A DNA stretch of 64,000 nt from Novosphingobium sp. (GCF_030696665.1 NZ_JAUYRV010000040.1:62001-126000), one strand, 5' to 3'; counted from the stretch's first letter, positions 26,604 through 35,385 are shown. A program made the numbers and translations. The notes: generated by a model from the letters alone, not told the origin.

Positions 26604-27926
26604 ATGCAGAAGGAAAACGATTCCGAAAACGCCGCCGTGCGATTGCGGTGGTGGCAGCGAGCGCCCCGCATCCCGACTTTGGCTCTGTTTGCGGTTGTGG
26701 CGCTGGCCCTGCTTGGCACTTTCTCGCTGATTCTCGCCACGGTTGAAGCCGAACGCACGCAGCGTCAGCAGGCGGCGCGGACGAGCGCGATCCTCGAATC
26801 GCTCGACCAGATCGTGCGCGCTGCGATGAGCGGGGAGACCGGGCAGCGCGGCTATTTCATCACCAGCGACACGCGCTATCTTGCGCCCTATCGCGAGGGG
26901 CAGCAGCGCTATGCCGCAGAGATGGCGCAGTTGCGGCGGCAGATGGGCAATGACCTTCCATCGGATCAAGCCGAACTCATGGCTGAAATCGCGCGATTGG
27001 GCGATGCCAAGTGGGCGGAGATGGCGGGCGTGATCGAACTGGTTGATCAGCGGCGCATCCCCGATGCCCACGCGCGCGTGCTGTCTGACGAAGGGCAGTT
27101 GGCGATGAACGGCTTGCGCCGCGCCGTGGCGAAGCTTGAGGATATCGAGCGTGTTCGCCTGTCGCAGGCCGTGCAGCAGGCGTCACAGGCCGAAGGGCGC
27201 ATCCTGCCATCGCTGGCGGCGCTGTTCGTGGTGATCGTCTGCGCGCTGGCGCTGGGCCTGTGGCAGGCCATCCGCACTGCCGAGGCAGAGGCGCTCGCCG
27301 CCAATGCTTCGGTGATTGCCGAAGCGCGGGATCGGGCTGACATTCTGGCGAAGGAACTCAATCACCGGGTGAAAAACCTGTTCGCGGTGATTCTGGCCAT
27401 CGTGAAGATGAGCGCGCGGGGAGACAAGGCTGCCGCGCCAGCAGTGGACCGTATCGCCAAGCGCATCCACGCGCTGGTGACCGCGCATGAAGTGACGCAA
27501 GGGACGGGCAAGGACCAGACCGTCGATTTTGCCGACCTGATCGGCAAGGCTATCGCGCCCTATCGCTCCTCATCGGAAAAGTGCGAACTGGACGGCGGCG
27601 AACTGGTGCTGCCGGGCAAGCATGCGGTGCCGCTGGGGCTGGTGCTGCACGAACTGGTGACCAACGCCGTGAAATACGGCGCGTGGGCGCAGCCCGGCGG
27701 GCTGGTGCGCGTGGGCTGGAGCCGCGACGGCAACCGGGCGCGCGTGCTGTGGGAGGAGATTGCCGCCGAGGGCGCCACTGTGCTGACCGAGCCGGGCGGC
27801 GAAGGTTTCGGCTCGGCGCTGATCCGCTCGTCCGAGCGCCAGCTGGGCGGCACCATCGTCCGCCGCTTTGCCGAGCGCGGGATCGTGGTGGAAATGGACT
27901 TCGCGCTGGAGGGCGGAGAAGGCTGA
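26604..27926 (+). CDS. CHASE3-domain sensor histidine kinase of the HWE/HisKA_2 type
   Basis: The ATG at 26604 is preferred over the TTG just before it. The 440-residue protein has a transmembrane helix (about 25-47), a CHASE3 sensor region with ETGQRGYFITSDTRYL, a second transmembrane helix (about 205-225), then the phosphoacceptor box KELNHRVKNLFAV and an ATP-binding domain with HELVTNAVKYGA and GFGSALI. HELNHRVKN-type boxes are typical of general stress/light HWE kinases in alphaproteobacteria. No response regulator is adjacent, so its partner is unknown. It is divergent from rpmH and converges on the Cdc48 gene. Confidence 0.88.
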   Translation: MQKENDSENAAVRLRWWQRAPRIPTLALFAVVALALLGTFSLILATVEAERTQRQQAARTSAILESLDQIVRAAMSGETGQRGYFITSDTRYLAPYREGQQRYAAEMAQLRRQMGNDLPSDQAELMAEIARLGDAKWAEMAGVIELVDQRRIPDAHARVLSDEGQLAMNGLRRAVAKLEDIERVRLSQAVQQASQAEGRILPSLAALFVVIVCALALGLWQAIRTAEAEALAANASVIAEARDRADILAKELNHRVKNLFAVILAIVKMSARGDKAAAPAVDRIAKRIHALVTAHEVTQGTGKDQTVDFADLIGKAIAPYRSSSEKCELDGGELVLPGKHAVPLGLVLHELVTNAVKYGAWAQPGGLVRVGWSRDGNRARVLWEEIAAEGATVLTEPGGEGFGSALIRSSERQLGGTIVRRFAERGIVVEMDFALEGGEG

Positions 27927-27945
27927 CCCCTCCCAGCCCTATTGC

Positions 27946-30264
27946 TCAACCGTGCTTGGATTCGCGCGTGGGCTGAACCATGCCCGGTGTGATGAAGCCC
28001 AGCGGACCGGGGTTCATCGCGCGTTTTTTGAGCTCGCCCTTCATGCGGGCGTATTCGTCTTCCATCTGTTCGGTCACCGTGGCGCGTGAGGCTTCGAGCG
28101 CAGCGGTGAAGTCCTCGCCCGTGACCAGATCGACATTGCCGCCGCCACGCTTGATGGCATTGAGGCCTGCGCGGCGCACCACGTCTTCCAGATCGGCACC
28201 GGTAAAACGCTCGGTCTCCCGCGCAATTCTGCCGAGGTCCACATCGCCTGCCATCGGCATGTTGCGGGTGTGAATGCCAAGGATATGCATGCGGCCTTCC
28301 ATGCTGGGCGTGCCGACATAGACCAGTTCATCGAAGCGGCCCGGGCGCAACAGCGCCGGATCGACGAGGTTGGGCCGGTTGGTCGCGCCGATCAGGATGA
28401 CCGATTGCAGTTCTTCCAGCCCGTCCATTTCGGCAAGGATGGTGTTGACCACGCGGGCGGTGACCCCGGGTTCGCCCTGCCCGCTGCCGCGCGCCGGAAC
28501 TAGGCTGTCGATCTCGTCAATGAACACCACGCAGGGCGCGACCTGGCGGGCGCGGGCGAAGAGCTTGGCGATCTGCTGTTCGCTTTCGCCGTACCATTTG
28601 CTGAGCAAGTCTGACGATTTGATCGCGATGAAGTTGGCCTCGGCCTCCTTCGCCACGGCCTTGGCCAGCAGGGTCTTGCCGGTGCCGGGCGGACCATAGA
28701 GCAGGAAGCCCTTGGCCGGACGGATACCGAGACGGTGGAACGCCTCGGGGTTCTTCAGCGGCAGTTCCACGCCTTCACGCAGCTTGTCCTGCGCTTCATC
28801 CAGACCGCCGATGTCGGCCCAGCCGATGGTCGGGGCCTGCACCATGACTTCGCGCATCGCCGATGGCTGGACGCGCTTGAGGGCCTGCACGAAATCATCG
28901 CGATCGACGCGCAAGCTGTCGAGCACGTCCTGCGGGATCGTCTGCTGTTCGAAATCGAGGCGCGGCATGATGCGGCGCACGGCTTCGATGGCAGCTTCAC
29001 GTGTCAGTGCGGCAAGGTCTGCGCCGACGAAGCCATGTGTGGTGCGGGCCAATTCCTGAAGGTCGACGTCCTCGGCCAGCGGCATGCCACGGGTGTGGAT
29101 GCCGATGATCTCGCGGCGGCCAGACTCATCCGGCACGCCCACCACGATCTCGCGGTCGAACCGGCCGGGGCGGCGCAGCGCTTCGTCGATGGCATCGGGG
29201 CGATTGGTTGCCGCGATGACCACAAGGTTGGAGCGCGCCTGCAGGCCGTCCATCAGCGTCAGCAGTTGCGCGACGAGGCGCTTCTCGGCCTCACCGTGGA
29301 CTTCGCTGCGCTTGGGCGCGATGGAATCAATCTCGTCGATGAAGATGATCGAAGGGGCCGCCTTGGTCGCTTCCTCGAACACTTCGCGCAGGCGTTTCTC
29401 GCTCTCACCATAGGCAGAACCCATGATTTCCGGGCCATTGATGGTGAAAAACGACGCATCGCTCTCGTTCGCCACCGCGCGGGCGAGGCGGGTCTTGCCG
29501 GTGCCCGGCGGGCCATGCAGCAGCACGCCCTTGGGCGGATCGACGCCAAGACGGGTGAACAGTTCAGGGTAGCGCAGCGGCAGTTCCACCATCTCGCGCA
29601 ATTGGCGGATGGTATCGCCCATGCCGCCGACGTCATCATAGTTCACGTCGGCACGGCTGCTGCGCGGCTCTTCATATTCGGGCCGCAGTTCCACCTCGGT
29701 GTTCTCATCGATGTGGACCACGCCTTTGGGCACAGTCGACACGACAGTGAGGCGGATCTGCGTGAGCGCGAAGGCCGGGGCGTTGAGCATCTGGCGCAGC
29801 TGCGGCGGCATGTCGGTGCGGTTGACCTGCTGCTGCCCGGCGGTGGCGACGAGATCGCCGGTTACCAGCGGCCGGCCCGCGAAGTTGCGCTTCAATGCCA
29901 AAGCAGGCCCCTGCAGACGCAAGTCCTTCTGCGCCGGGGCAAAGACTACGCGCTGTGCAGGGCGCGAATCGATCTTGCGCACTTCTACATGGTCGCCCGA
30001 TCCGACATCGGCATTGGCGCGCTGTAATCCGTCGAGCCGGATCAGTTCGAGGCCCTCGTCCTCTGGATAGGGCTGGATCACGCGGGCAGCGGTCGAGCGC
30101 TTCCCGACAATTTCGATCACATCGCCCTCGGTCACGCCAAGCTGGGACATGACATGACGGCTGACCCGGGCAATCCCGTGCCCGCTTTCTTCCTGCCGTG
30201 CGCCCGCCACTTGCAGGCGCATGCTGCGTGCTTCGGTCCGGTTCTCGGTTGCCGCATCTGCCAT
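27946..30264 (-). CDS. Cdc48/p97-type tandem AAA+ ATPase
   Basis: Starting at MADAATENRTEARSM (ATG 30264) gives 772 residues: an N-terminal Cdc48/VAT-like substrate domain (about 15-200), then two AAA modules. D1 has GPPGTGKTRLARAVAN, FIDEIDSIAPKR and RPGRFD; D2 has GPPGTGKTLLAKAVAK, FIDEIDSLVPAR and RPGRFD. Both Walker A and B motifs look intact. Such unfoldases are archaeal and eukaryotic hallmarks but also occur in some bacteria, including sphingomonads. The C terminus lacks the HbYX proteasome-docking tail, fitting a proteasome-independent role. Confidence 0.92.
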   Translation of the reverse strand: MADAATENRTEARSMRLQVAGARQEESGHGIARVSRHVMSQLGVTEGDVIEIVGKRSTAARVIQPYPEDEGLELIRLDGLQRANADVGSGDHVEVRKIDSRPAQRVVFAPAQKDLRLQGPALALKRNFAGRPLVTGDLVATAGQQQVNRTDMPPQLRQMLNAPAFALTQIRLTVVSTVPKGVVHIDENTEVELRPEYEEPRSSRADVNYDDVGGMGDTIRQLREMVELPLRYPELFTRLGVDPPKGVLLHGPPGTGKTRLARAVANESDASFFTINGPEIMGSAYGESEKRLREVFEEATKAAPSIIFIDEIDSIAPKRSEVHGEAEKRLVAQLLTLMDGLQARSNLVVIAATNRPDAIDEALRRPGRFDREIVVGVPDESGRREIIGIHTRGMPLAEDVDLQELARTTHGFVGADLAALTREAAIEAVRRIMPRLDFEQQTIPQDVLDSLRVDRDDFVQALKRVQPSAMREVMVQAPTIGWADIGGLDEAQDKLREGVELPLKNPEAFHRLGIRPAKGFLLYGPPGTGKTLLAKAVAKEAEANFIAIKSSDLLSKWYGESEQQIAKLFARARQVAPCVVFIDEIDSLVPARGSGQGEPGVTARVVNTILAEMDGLEELQSVILIGATNRPNLVDPALLRPGRFDELVYVGTPSMEGRMHILGIHTRNMPMAGDVDLGRIARETERFTGADLEDVVRRAGLNAIKRGGGNVDLVTGEDFTAALEASRATVTEQMEDEYARMKGELKKRAMNPGPLGFITPGMVQPTRESKHG

Positions 30265-30396
30265 GAGTTGTGAAATCCCCTTTAGCTGCCAACGACACCC
30301 GATGTGGGTAGGCACATGCGGGATTTCAAACGGCGGGCAAGCAGGAAGGTTGCGTGCAAATCTTACGGGTGCGGCTGGACGACCCGGATCACAGAC

Positions 30397-30427
30397 AAAA
30401 AAAGACCCGGCAGTTGCCCGCCGGGTC
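30397..30427 (-). terminator. Rho-independent terminator on the minus strand
   Basis: An 8-bp stem (GACCCGGC / GCCGGGTC) followed on the minus strand by seven Ts. It is 240 bases beyond the stop of the lipoprotein gene and upstream of the Cdc48 promoter region. It could end the lipoprotein mRNA or a separate small RNA. Confidence 0.85.
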
Positions 30428-30506
30428 GGAAAGTTTTGGGAGAGGATGCCTGAAAGGCAGGATCTGTATGCAGCGCACACAGGATTTGTGCAATTGCGAA
30501 ATGCTC
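30397..30506 (-). ncRNA. Candidate small RNA ending at the 30397 terminator
   Basis: A TACAAT -10 box (30519-30514, minus strand) with a poor TTTAGA -35 at 17-base spacing would start a transcript near 30506. The predicted RNA of about 110 nt has a GCACA/TGTGC hairpin, a TGCC-TTTCA-GGCA hairpin, a single-stranded CCTCTCCC stretch that could pair with Shine-Dalgarno sequences, and the strong terminator. This is the layout of alphaproteobacterial trans-acting sRNAs. No family match can be claimed. Confidence 0.35.
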
Positions 30507-30669
30507 TGAAATGATTGTAATTTTTGCAACTGACGCTCTAAACCGCTGATTTGGCTATGTTTGCAGGTTGTATCAAACGAAACAATACACCTCTGCCCCG
30601 TTAGCAATGGATTGCAGAGATAGGTTGCGAATCCGAATGATGCGCCGCAGCAGGCCAAATTGTAGGCAA

Positions 30670-31134
30670 TTAGCGCGCGCAGCCGCGCTGGATGTCTGGC
30701 CCGATCCGGCGAATCACGGCCAGAGGATAGACGGTGTCAGACATGCCGTCCGAGCAGGTCTGCCGCGAGACTTCCAGTTCCAGCGGCTTGCCATCGATCG
30801 TGGCCGAATAGGTCACAATCTGGCCTGAACGGCGCAAGGTGGCCGGGACAGTCAACCCATCGGGCATATCAGGCGTGGAATAGGTCAGCGTGCCATCCTG
30901 AACCTGCACCGACCAGAACGGTTCGGTGCCAAGGGCACGGAACCGCAGCGGCAGATCATCGCTGGTCGCCTGTGTTGCCATAGGGGCGGGTGGCTCGACC
31001 GGCGTCGGTGTTGCAGCGGGCCGATCGACCGAAACCGATGGCGCGGCTTGAGGCTCGGACGGCTCTGAACAGGCCGAAACCAGCGCGAGCGGGGCAAGGA
31101 CGAGAGCGAAGGAAGGCGGCAGCGGGCATTTCAT
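30670..31134 (-). CDS. Predicted lipoprotein, COG3650-like
   Basis: Start at MKCPLPPSFALVL (ATG 31134) gives 154 residues with a lipoprotein signal and lipobox LVSAC. A Pro/Ala-rich linker leads to a small domain with GTEPFWSVQVQDGTLTYSTPD and RQTCSDGMSDTVYP, the pattern of the uncharacterised COG3650 family. It is presumably anchored in the envelope facing the periplasm. It follows the universal stress gene on the same strand by 38 bases, so they may be cotranscribed. Confidence 0.75.
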   Translation of the reverse strand: MKCPLPPSFALVLAPLALVSACSEPSEPQAAPSVSVDRPAATPTPVEPPAPMATQATSDDLPLRFRALGTEPFWSVQVQDGTLTYSTPDMPDGLTVPATLRRSGQIVTYSATIDGKPLELEVSRQTCSDGMSDTVYPLAVIRRIGPDIQRGCAR

Positions 31135-31172
31135 CCCCGCCGTCTTCCCCACGCCTGGCCGCAGGCCAAGCC

Positions 31173-31952
31173 TTAATGCGCCAGCAGCAGCGGAATCTGC
31201 GACCGGTCGAGCATATCGCGTGAGACACCGCCAAGCAGCAGTTCGCGCAAGCGACTGTGCCCGAACAGGCCCATGACGATCAGGCCTGCGCCAAGTTCGC
31301 GCGCGCATTCCTCGATGGTGAAGGCGATGGAGCCATTGCGTTCGCGCTCATGCGATTCGGCGTGAATGTCATGGCGCGAGAGGTAACGGGCGGCATCGGC
31401 GGCAGGGAAAGAACTGTCCTTCTCCCGCACGGTCATCAGATGGACTTCGCCAGCCATCTGCAACAGGGGCAGCGCAGCGCGCAGGGCATTCGCGCCTTCG
31501 TGGCCACCGTCCCAGGCAATCAGCGCCGGTTTGTCGAACGCCAGCATGGGCATTCCGCGCGGCACGCCCAGCACTGGCGCGCGCAGGCCCAGCGCCATTT
31601 CCTCAATTGTGGGGTCGGACAGGCTCCCTATCACGATATCCGCAAAACGTGCTGCTGCGGCGGCGGCAGTAATGCGTTCCTGATCCAGCACTTCAATATC
31701 GAACGGGACGTCCTGCGTGGCGAAACGCGCATCAAGTTCAGCCGCCAACTTGTCGTTCGCCGCACGCGCTTCCTTCAAGGCATAGGCCGAGACGGCAACA
31801 CCGCCGAACGGCTCCCAAGCGGCCATCTGGGCAAAGGGCGTAGCGATCTGGAACGTGACGTGGCCGTCGCAGGTGCGGGCGAACGCAAGTGCGGTTTCGA
31901 TCCGGTCATCAAGTTGCTCGGTAATGTCGAGCGGGCAAAGAATGGAGCGCAT
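31173..31952 (-). CDS. Universal stress protein (probable tandem domains)
   Basis: Start at MRSILCPLDITEQLDD (ATG 31952). The 259 residues are about twice one UspA domain. The C-terminal half carries the nucleotide-binding pattern GLFGHSRLRELLLGGVSRDML; the N-terminal half begins with the standard strand ILCPLD but lacks a clear glycine loop. Cytosolic; a role in survival under oxygen limitation is suggested by the FNR-like site 57 bases upstream. Confidence 0.87.
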   Translation of the reverse strand: MRSILCPLDITEQLDDRIETALAFARTCDGHVTFQIATPFAQMAAWEPFGGVAVSAYALKEARAANDKLAAELDARFATQDVPFDIEVLDQERITAAAAAARFADIVIGSLSDPTIEEMALGLRAPVLGVPRGMPMLAFDKPALIAWDGGHEGANALRAALPLLQMAGEVHLMTVREKDSSFPAADAARYLSRHDIHAESHERERNGSIAFTIEECARELGAGLIVMGLFGHSRLRELLLGGVSRDMLDRSQIPLLLAH

Positions 31953-31993
31953 GGGGATCCTCCTGTCTTTCAATGACCCCACCCTTGCCACGG

Positions 31994-32022
31994 ATGGTGG
32001 ACCCCACCATGATCCACGTCAA
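31994..32022 (-). promoter_or_regulatory. FNR/FixK-like box overlapped by an ATGGTGG dyad, upstream of the stress gene
   Basis: On the minus strand 32022-32009 reads TTGACGTGGATCAT, two mismatches from the FNR consensus TTGAT-N4-ATCAA. Immediately next to it ATGGTGG-ACC-CCACCAT (31994-32010) is a perfect 7-bp dyad sharing two bases with the box. Both lie between the stress gene and its divergent HAD neighbour. Confidence 0.5.
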
Positions 32023-32108
32023 ATCACGAAAGATTTCCGGCCGAAAATCCACCAGTTGCCGAAATTCATCGGACGATTAAGAGTGGCCGGGGATATTCGG
32101 GAGGATAC

Positions 32109-32753
32109 ATGGGCGTTTCGGCGGTGATTTTCGATTTTGGCGGCGTGATCACGTCATCGCCGTTCGACGCGTTCAACCGGTTGGAGGCAGAGCGCGGCTT
32201 GCCAAAGGACACCGTGCGGCGAATCAACGCGCTTAACCCTGATTCCAACGCCTGGGCCTTGTTCGAACGTGCCGAGATTGATGCAGCCGCGTTTGACCGG
32301 ATGTTTGCCGAGGAAGCCAGCACGCTGGGCCACGCGCTTGACGGTGCATCAGTGCTGGCGGTGCTGGCAGGGACCGTGCGCCCGGCGATGGTTGCGGCGC
32401 TGGATCGGTTGAAGTCAGAAGGCTATCGCCTTGGCTGCATCACCAACAACGTGCCCACCGGCCACGGCGCAGGCATGGCCCGCAGCGGCGACGCGCATGA
32501 CGAGATGGAGCGGATTTTCGCGCGGTTCGAACACGTGATTGAAAGCAGCAAGGCCGGTGTGCGCAAGCCCGATCCGCGCATCTATCTGATGATGTGCGAG
32601 AAACTTGGGCTGACGCCGGACGCATGCATTTATCTCGACGATCTGGGGGTCAACTGCAAACCGGCGGCTCAGCTGGGGATGCATGCGATCAAGGTGACGA
32701 GCGGAGAGCAGGCGCTCGCCGATCTTGGTGCAGCACTCGGCATCGCGTTCTGA
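32109..32753 (+). CDS. HAD-superfamily hydrolase, subfamily IA
   Basis: The 214-residue protein begins with the HAD motif I VIFDFGGVI (nucleophile Asp; the usual second Asp is replaced, as in the soluble epoxide hydrolase N-domain/YihX group). Motif II is CITNNVPT, motif III Lys lies in SSKAGVRKPDPRIY and motif IV in CIYLDDLGVN. A helical cap sits between motifs I and II. A GGAGG ribosome site precedes the ATG. Substrate not predictable; small phosphorylated metabolites are usual. Confidence 0.9.
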   Translation: MGVSAVIFDFGGVITSSPFDAFNRLEAERGLPKDTVRRINALNPDSNAWALFERAEIDAAAFDRMFAEEASTLGHALDGASVLAVLAGTVRPAMVAALDRLKSEGYRLGCITNNVPTGHGAGMARSGDAHDEMERIFARFEHVIESSKAGVRKPDPRIYLMMCEKLGLTPDACIYLDDLGVNCKPAAQLGMHAIKVTSGEQALADLGAALGIAF

Positions 32754-32867
32754 CGCGAGTCCTTGCACCACAACGTCGGCGCGACAACAGAAACACACTT
32801 TGAGGCATACGTCATTCGACCCGTATACGGGGCCGAACACCCGATGATATTACTGTCTATGCAATTG

Positions 32868-32896
32868 GTATTACTAGCAAAGCTGGTAAGTAATAC
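32868..32896. promoter_or_regulatory. AT-rich operator-like inverted repeat upstream of the hydroxylase gene
   Basis: GTATTACT (32868-32875) and AGTAATAC (32889-32896) form a perfect 8-bp dyad with a 13-base spacer, ending 12 bases before the ATG. Another ATATTACT lies at 32847-32854 and a CCGTATACGG palindrome at 32821-32830. Binding here would block transcription or ribosome access. Confidence 0.45.
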
Positions 32897-32908
32897 GGGA
32901 CAGCGCAG

Positions 32909-33907
32909 ATGGCAGGAACGCAGGTAGGCAAGCGGATCATCGGGGCGGATTCGCCGGTGACGATCGGTTGGGAAAACCTGCCCAAAGTTGAAGGCGGGCC
33001 GTTCAAGCGGTTCTTCTTCACGTGGTTCCAGCCGGTCACGTTCTTCGCATTGCTGGCCTTCTGGTACTATGCCCCGAACGATATTGCCAAGGCTTCAACC
33101 GCCATCGGCATCGGCATCGGTTTCAAGCTGCTGCTGCTGGGCCTCGAATGGGTCAACCCGCGCCACAAGAGCTGGCAGCTGACGTGGAAGGAGCTGGTCA
33201 CCGACCTGTTCTATGTCGGGCTGGGCTATACGGTGCTGCGCATTGTGGATGGCTTCATCGGCGATGGCGCGATCATCGGCATGGTTCAGGAACAGTGGGC
33301 TATGGACAAGTTCAGCTGGTTCACCGGCCTGCCGCTGCTGCTTCAGGCGTTCCTGATCTCGTTCATGTTCGATTTCGGCCAGTACTGGATGCATCGCGGG
33401 ATGCACAACTGGTATCCGCTGTGGCTGACCCACGCGCCGCACCACTACATCACGCAGCTGAACATCAACAAGGGCGCGGTCGGCAACCCGATCGAGCTGT
33501 TCCTGATCGGCCTTGGCATTGGCGGCTTCTTCGATTTCCTGCCGCGCGCCTTCCTGCTGGCCGGAACCTTCGGCCTGACGGTAAGCATCTACCAGCACAT
33601 CAACGCGCGCTTCAACACGCCGAACTGGTGGCGCTTCCTGTTCAACACCACCGAACACCACAGCGTCCACCACTCGCGCGATTACGAAGCGAGCCGCAGC
33701 AACTATTCGGGCACCTGGATCATCATTGACCGCATGTTCGGCACTTGCGTCGACGGTGAGGCTGAGCTGCTGGGCCTTGAAGGTGGCCGCCGCATGTCGA
33801 TCCGCGAAACGATGCACTATCCGTTCACCGAAGCGTGGAAGTCGATCAAGTCAAAGTTCGGGCGCGGTAGCTTTGATGCCCCCGAAAGCGCGGTGCCGGC
33901 AGAATGA
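32909..33907 (+). CDS. Sterol desaturase / fatty acid hydroxylase family membrane protein
   Basis: The 332-residue protein has four or five hydrophobic segments and the di-iron histidine clusters of the family: HRGMH, HAPHH and EHHSVHHSRDYEASRSNYSG. It would hydroxylate or desaturate a lipid at the inner membrane using oxygen; candidate substrates are sterol-like, carotenoid or sphingolipid molecules, which the sequence does not settle. It is coupled by ATGA to the next membrane protein gene. Confidence 0.88.
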   Translation: MAGTQVGKRIIGADSPVTIGWENLPKVEGGPFKRFFFTWFQPVTFFALLAFWYYAPNDIAKASTAIGIGIGFKLLLLGLEWVNPRHKSWQLTWKELVTDLFYVGLGYTVLRIVDGFIGDGAIIGMVQEQWAMDKFSWFTGLPLLLQAFLISFMFDFGQYWMHRGMHNWYPLWLTHAPHHYITQLNINKGAVGNPIELFLIGLGIGGFFDFLPRAFLLAGTFGLTVSIYQHINARFNTPNWWRFLFNTTEHHSVHHSRDYEASRSNYSGTWIIIDRMFGTCVDGEAELLGLEGGRRMSIRETMHYPFTEAWKSIKSKFGRGSFDAPESAVPAE

Positions 33908-34572
33908 GCGGGATCGCAGCGCAGAGCATCTGGCAACAGCCCGCCCCGCAACCGGTGACCCGCATGAACCTGCGCTATATCGACTGGATCTGGCATGTGC
34001 GCGACAGCGTGCCACTGCCAGATGGCCAGACCACGGACGACGCGCTGGACCGGATTGAGCCAATGCTCGACCAGATGGACACCACGCACCAGCGCGGCGA
34101 GGATACCCTGACGTTCCACCGCAAGGCGCCGACGCCGCAAGACCCGCTCTCGGTTTTTGAGGATGGCATTTTGCAGGTTGAGGAAACAACGCAAGGCCGG
34201 ACGTTGCGCTATCATCTGGTCAGCAAGGCGCTGCTGTTCTGCTTCCTGTTGCCACTGCTGTTCGTCGGCTTCGGGCAACTCACGCTTTATGTCGGCGCGT
34301 ACCAGAAGGCCGCAGCCGAGGCCAAGGAGAAGGCGGGCGGCGACAAGAAGAAAAAGGACGAGGCTAAGGTTCTCCAACTGAACCCCATCGACAAGATGCT
34401 GGGCGCGCCTGCCCCAGAAAAGCCGAAGAAGGGCGAGGAAGGTGGCCGCAAGCCATCGGCCACGGCGGCCTACGTTTTCGCCGGGATCTTCGCGTTTCTC
34501 TACGTTGTCGGACGCTTCCTTGAACCGTGGCTGGTCCGGCGGCGGTTTCGCGCGCGCCTTACAGCAGGCTGA
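33904..34572 (+). CDS. Uncharacterised two-helix membrane protein coupled to the hydroxylase
   Basis: I do not recognise the 222-residue product. An N-terminal soluble part (about 1-105, with RYIDWIWHVRDSVPLP) is followed by a hydrophobic helix (about 108-128), a lysine/glutamate-rich loop (about 135-180: AEAKEKAGGDKKKKDEAK) and a second helix (about 184-202), with basic C terminus WLVRRRFRARL. The ATGA overlap with the hydroxylase gene suggests a partner role in the same membrane. Confidence 0.7.
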   Translation: MSGIAAQSIWQQPAPQPVTRMNLRYIDWIWHVRDSVPLPDGQTTDDALDRIEPMLDQMDTTHQRGEDTLTFHRKAPTPQDPLSVFEDGILQVEETTQGRTLRYHLVSKALLFCFLLPLLFVGFGQLTLYVGAYQKAAAEAKEKAGGDKKKKDEAKVLQLNPIDKMLGAPAPEKPKKGEEGGRKPSATAAYVFAGIFAFLYVVGRFLEPWLVRRRFRARLTAG

Positions 34573-34575
34573 CGC

Positions 34576-35385
34576 TCAGCTTTCCAGCCGGTAGTGGAAC
34601 AGGCGTGCGGGGCCGTCTTCGGGCAAGAGGTAGAGGTCGCGCCCCTCAATCGCCATGCCTTCTCCGGTCAGCGGCCCGCCTCGTCCGAAGGGCCGCACCG
34701 GGCCGATTGCCCCTGCTTTGATCGAACGCACCAGCTTTTTCGAACGCCAGTCGATCCAATCGACCGTGCCGCTGAGCCAATCGAGGTTTCCGCCAGCAAC
34801 CAGATGGTCCCCGACGAATTTCATGTCCTGATACCGCGTCTGCGAAGGGTTGGGCACCACCCGCACCTTATCGCCCGTAACGGCATCGAATTCATACAGT
34901 TGCCGACTGTCCCAGTTACCCGCAACGATCCTGCGGCCTGATACGGCGACGCAGCCAAGGTGATCGTCCACGGCAATCCGTCGGCGCACCTGAAGCGTCT
35001 GGCTGTCGATCCCCACCAGCACGGCCGAACTGTTGGGACGCATTTCTGCAACCGGCACCCAGATCAGGCCATCCGCGATAGAGACGCCGCCCGGATGATA
35101 GCGCGCGCCATCGGTCAGCTCGATCTGGCGCAGAGCCTTGCCGGTGACGCGATCAAATTCGTGCAACCACGCCTTGTGGTTCGCATTGTCAACCGAAGTC
35201 GCCCAGACGCGGGTCGGCTCAAGCGCAAGGCCCTGCACATGGAAGAGGCTTCCGCCAAGCTGCCGTGCTTCCAGCAATGTTGCCTGTTCGATCAGGCTGC
35301 TGAACGGAACGGCGGCCGCCGCCGAAAGGCCTGAAATTACCAGAAACGCCGCGCCAAAGACAATCCGCGTCCGCTTTCCAAACAT
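34576..35385 (-). CDS. Exported DUF6454-like beta-propeller protein
   Basis: Start at MFGKRTRIVFGAAFLV (ATG 35385) gives 269 residues with a signal peptide and then repeated short blades (e.g. GIDSQTLQVRRRIAV; EFDAVTGDKVRVV; DWRSKKLVRSI), as in YVTN/quinoprotein-type propellers. The DUF6454 label is from overall pattern. It converges with the membrane protein gene upstream, three bases between stops. Function unknown, periplasmic. Confidence 0.65.
   Translation of the reverse strand: MFGKRTRIVFGAAFLVISGLSAAAAVPFSSLIEQATLLEARQLGGSLFHVQGLALEPTRVWATSVDNANHKAWLHEFDRVTGKALRQIELTDGARYHPGGVSIADGLIWVPVAEMRPNSSAVLVGIDSQTLQVRRRIAVDDHLGCVAVSGRRIVAGNWDSRQLYEFDAVTGDKVRVVPNPSQTRYQDMKFVGDHLVAGGNLDWLSGTVDWIDWRSKKLVRSIKAGAIGPVRPFGRGGPLTGEGMAIEGRDLYLLPEDGPARLFHYRLES

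Larger units (their letters stand above)
30265..30669. other. 405-base intergenic region between Cdc48 and lipoprotein genes
   Basis: No protein gene is supported. It is more AT-rich than its surroundings, contains the terminator and sRNA candidate, and must hold the Cdc48 promoter in its lower part. AAAGGGGA about 12 bases before the Cdc48 ATG is the probable ribosome site. Confidence 0.6.
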
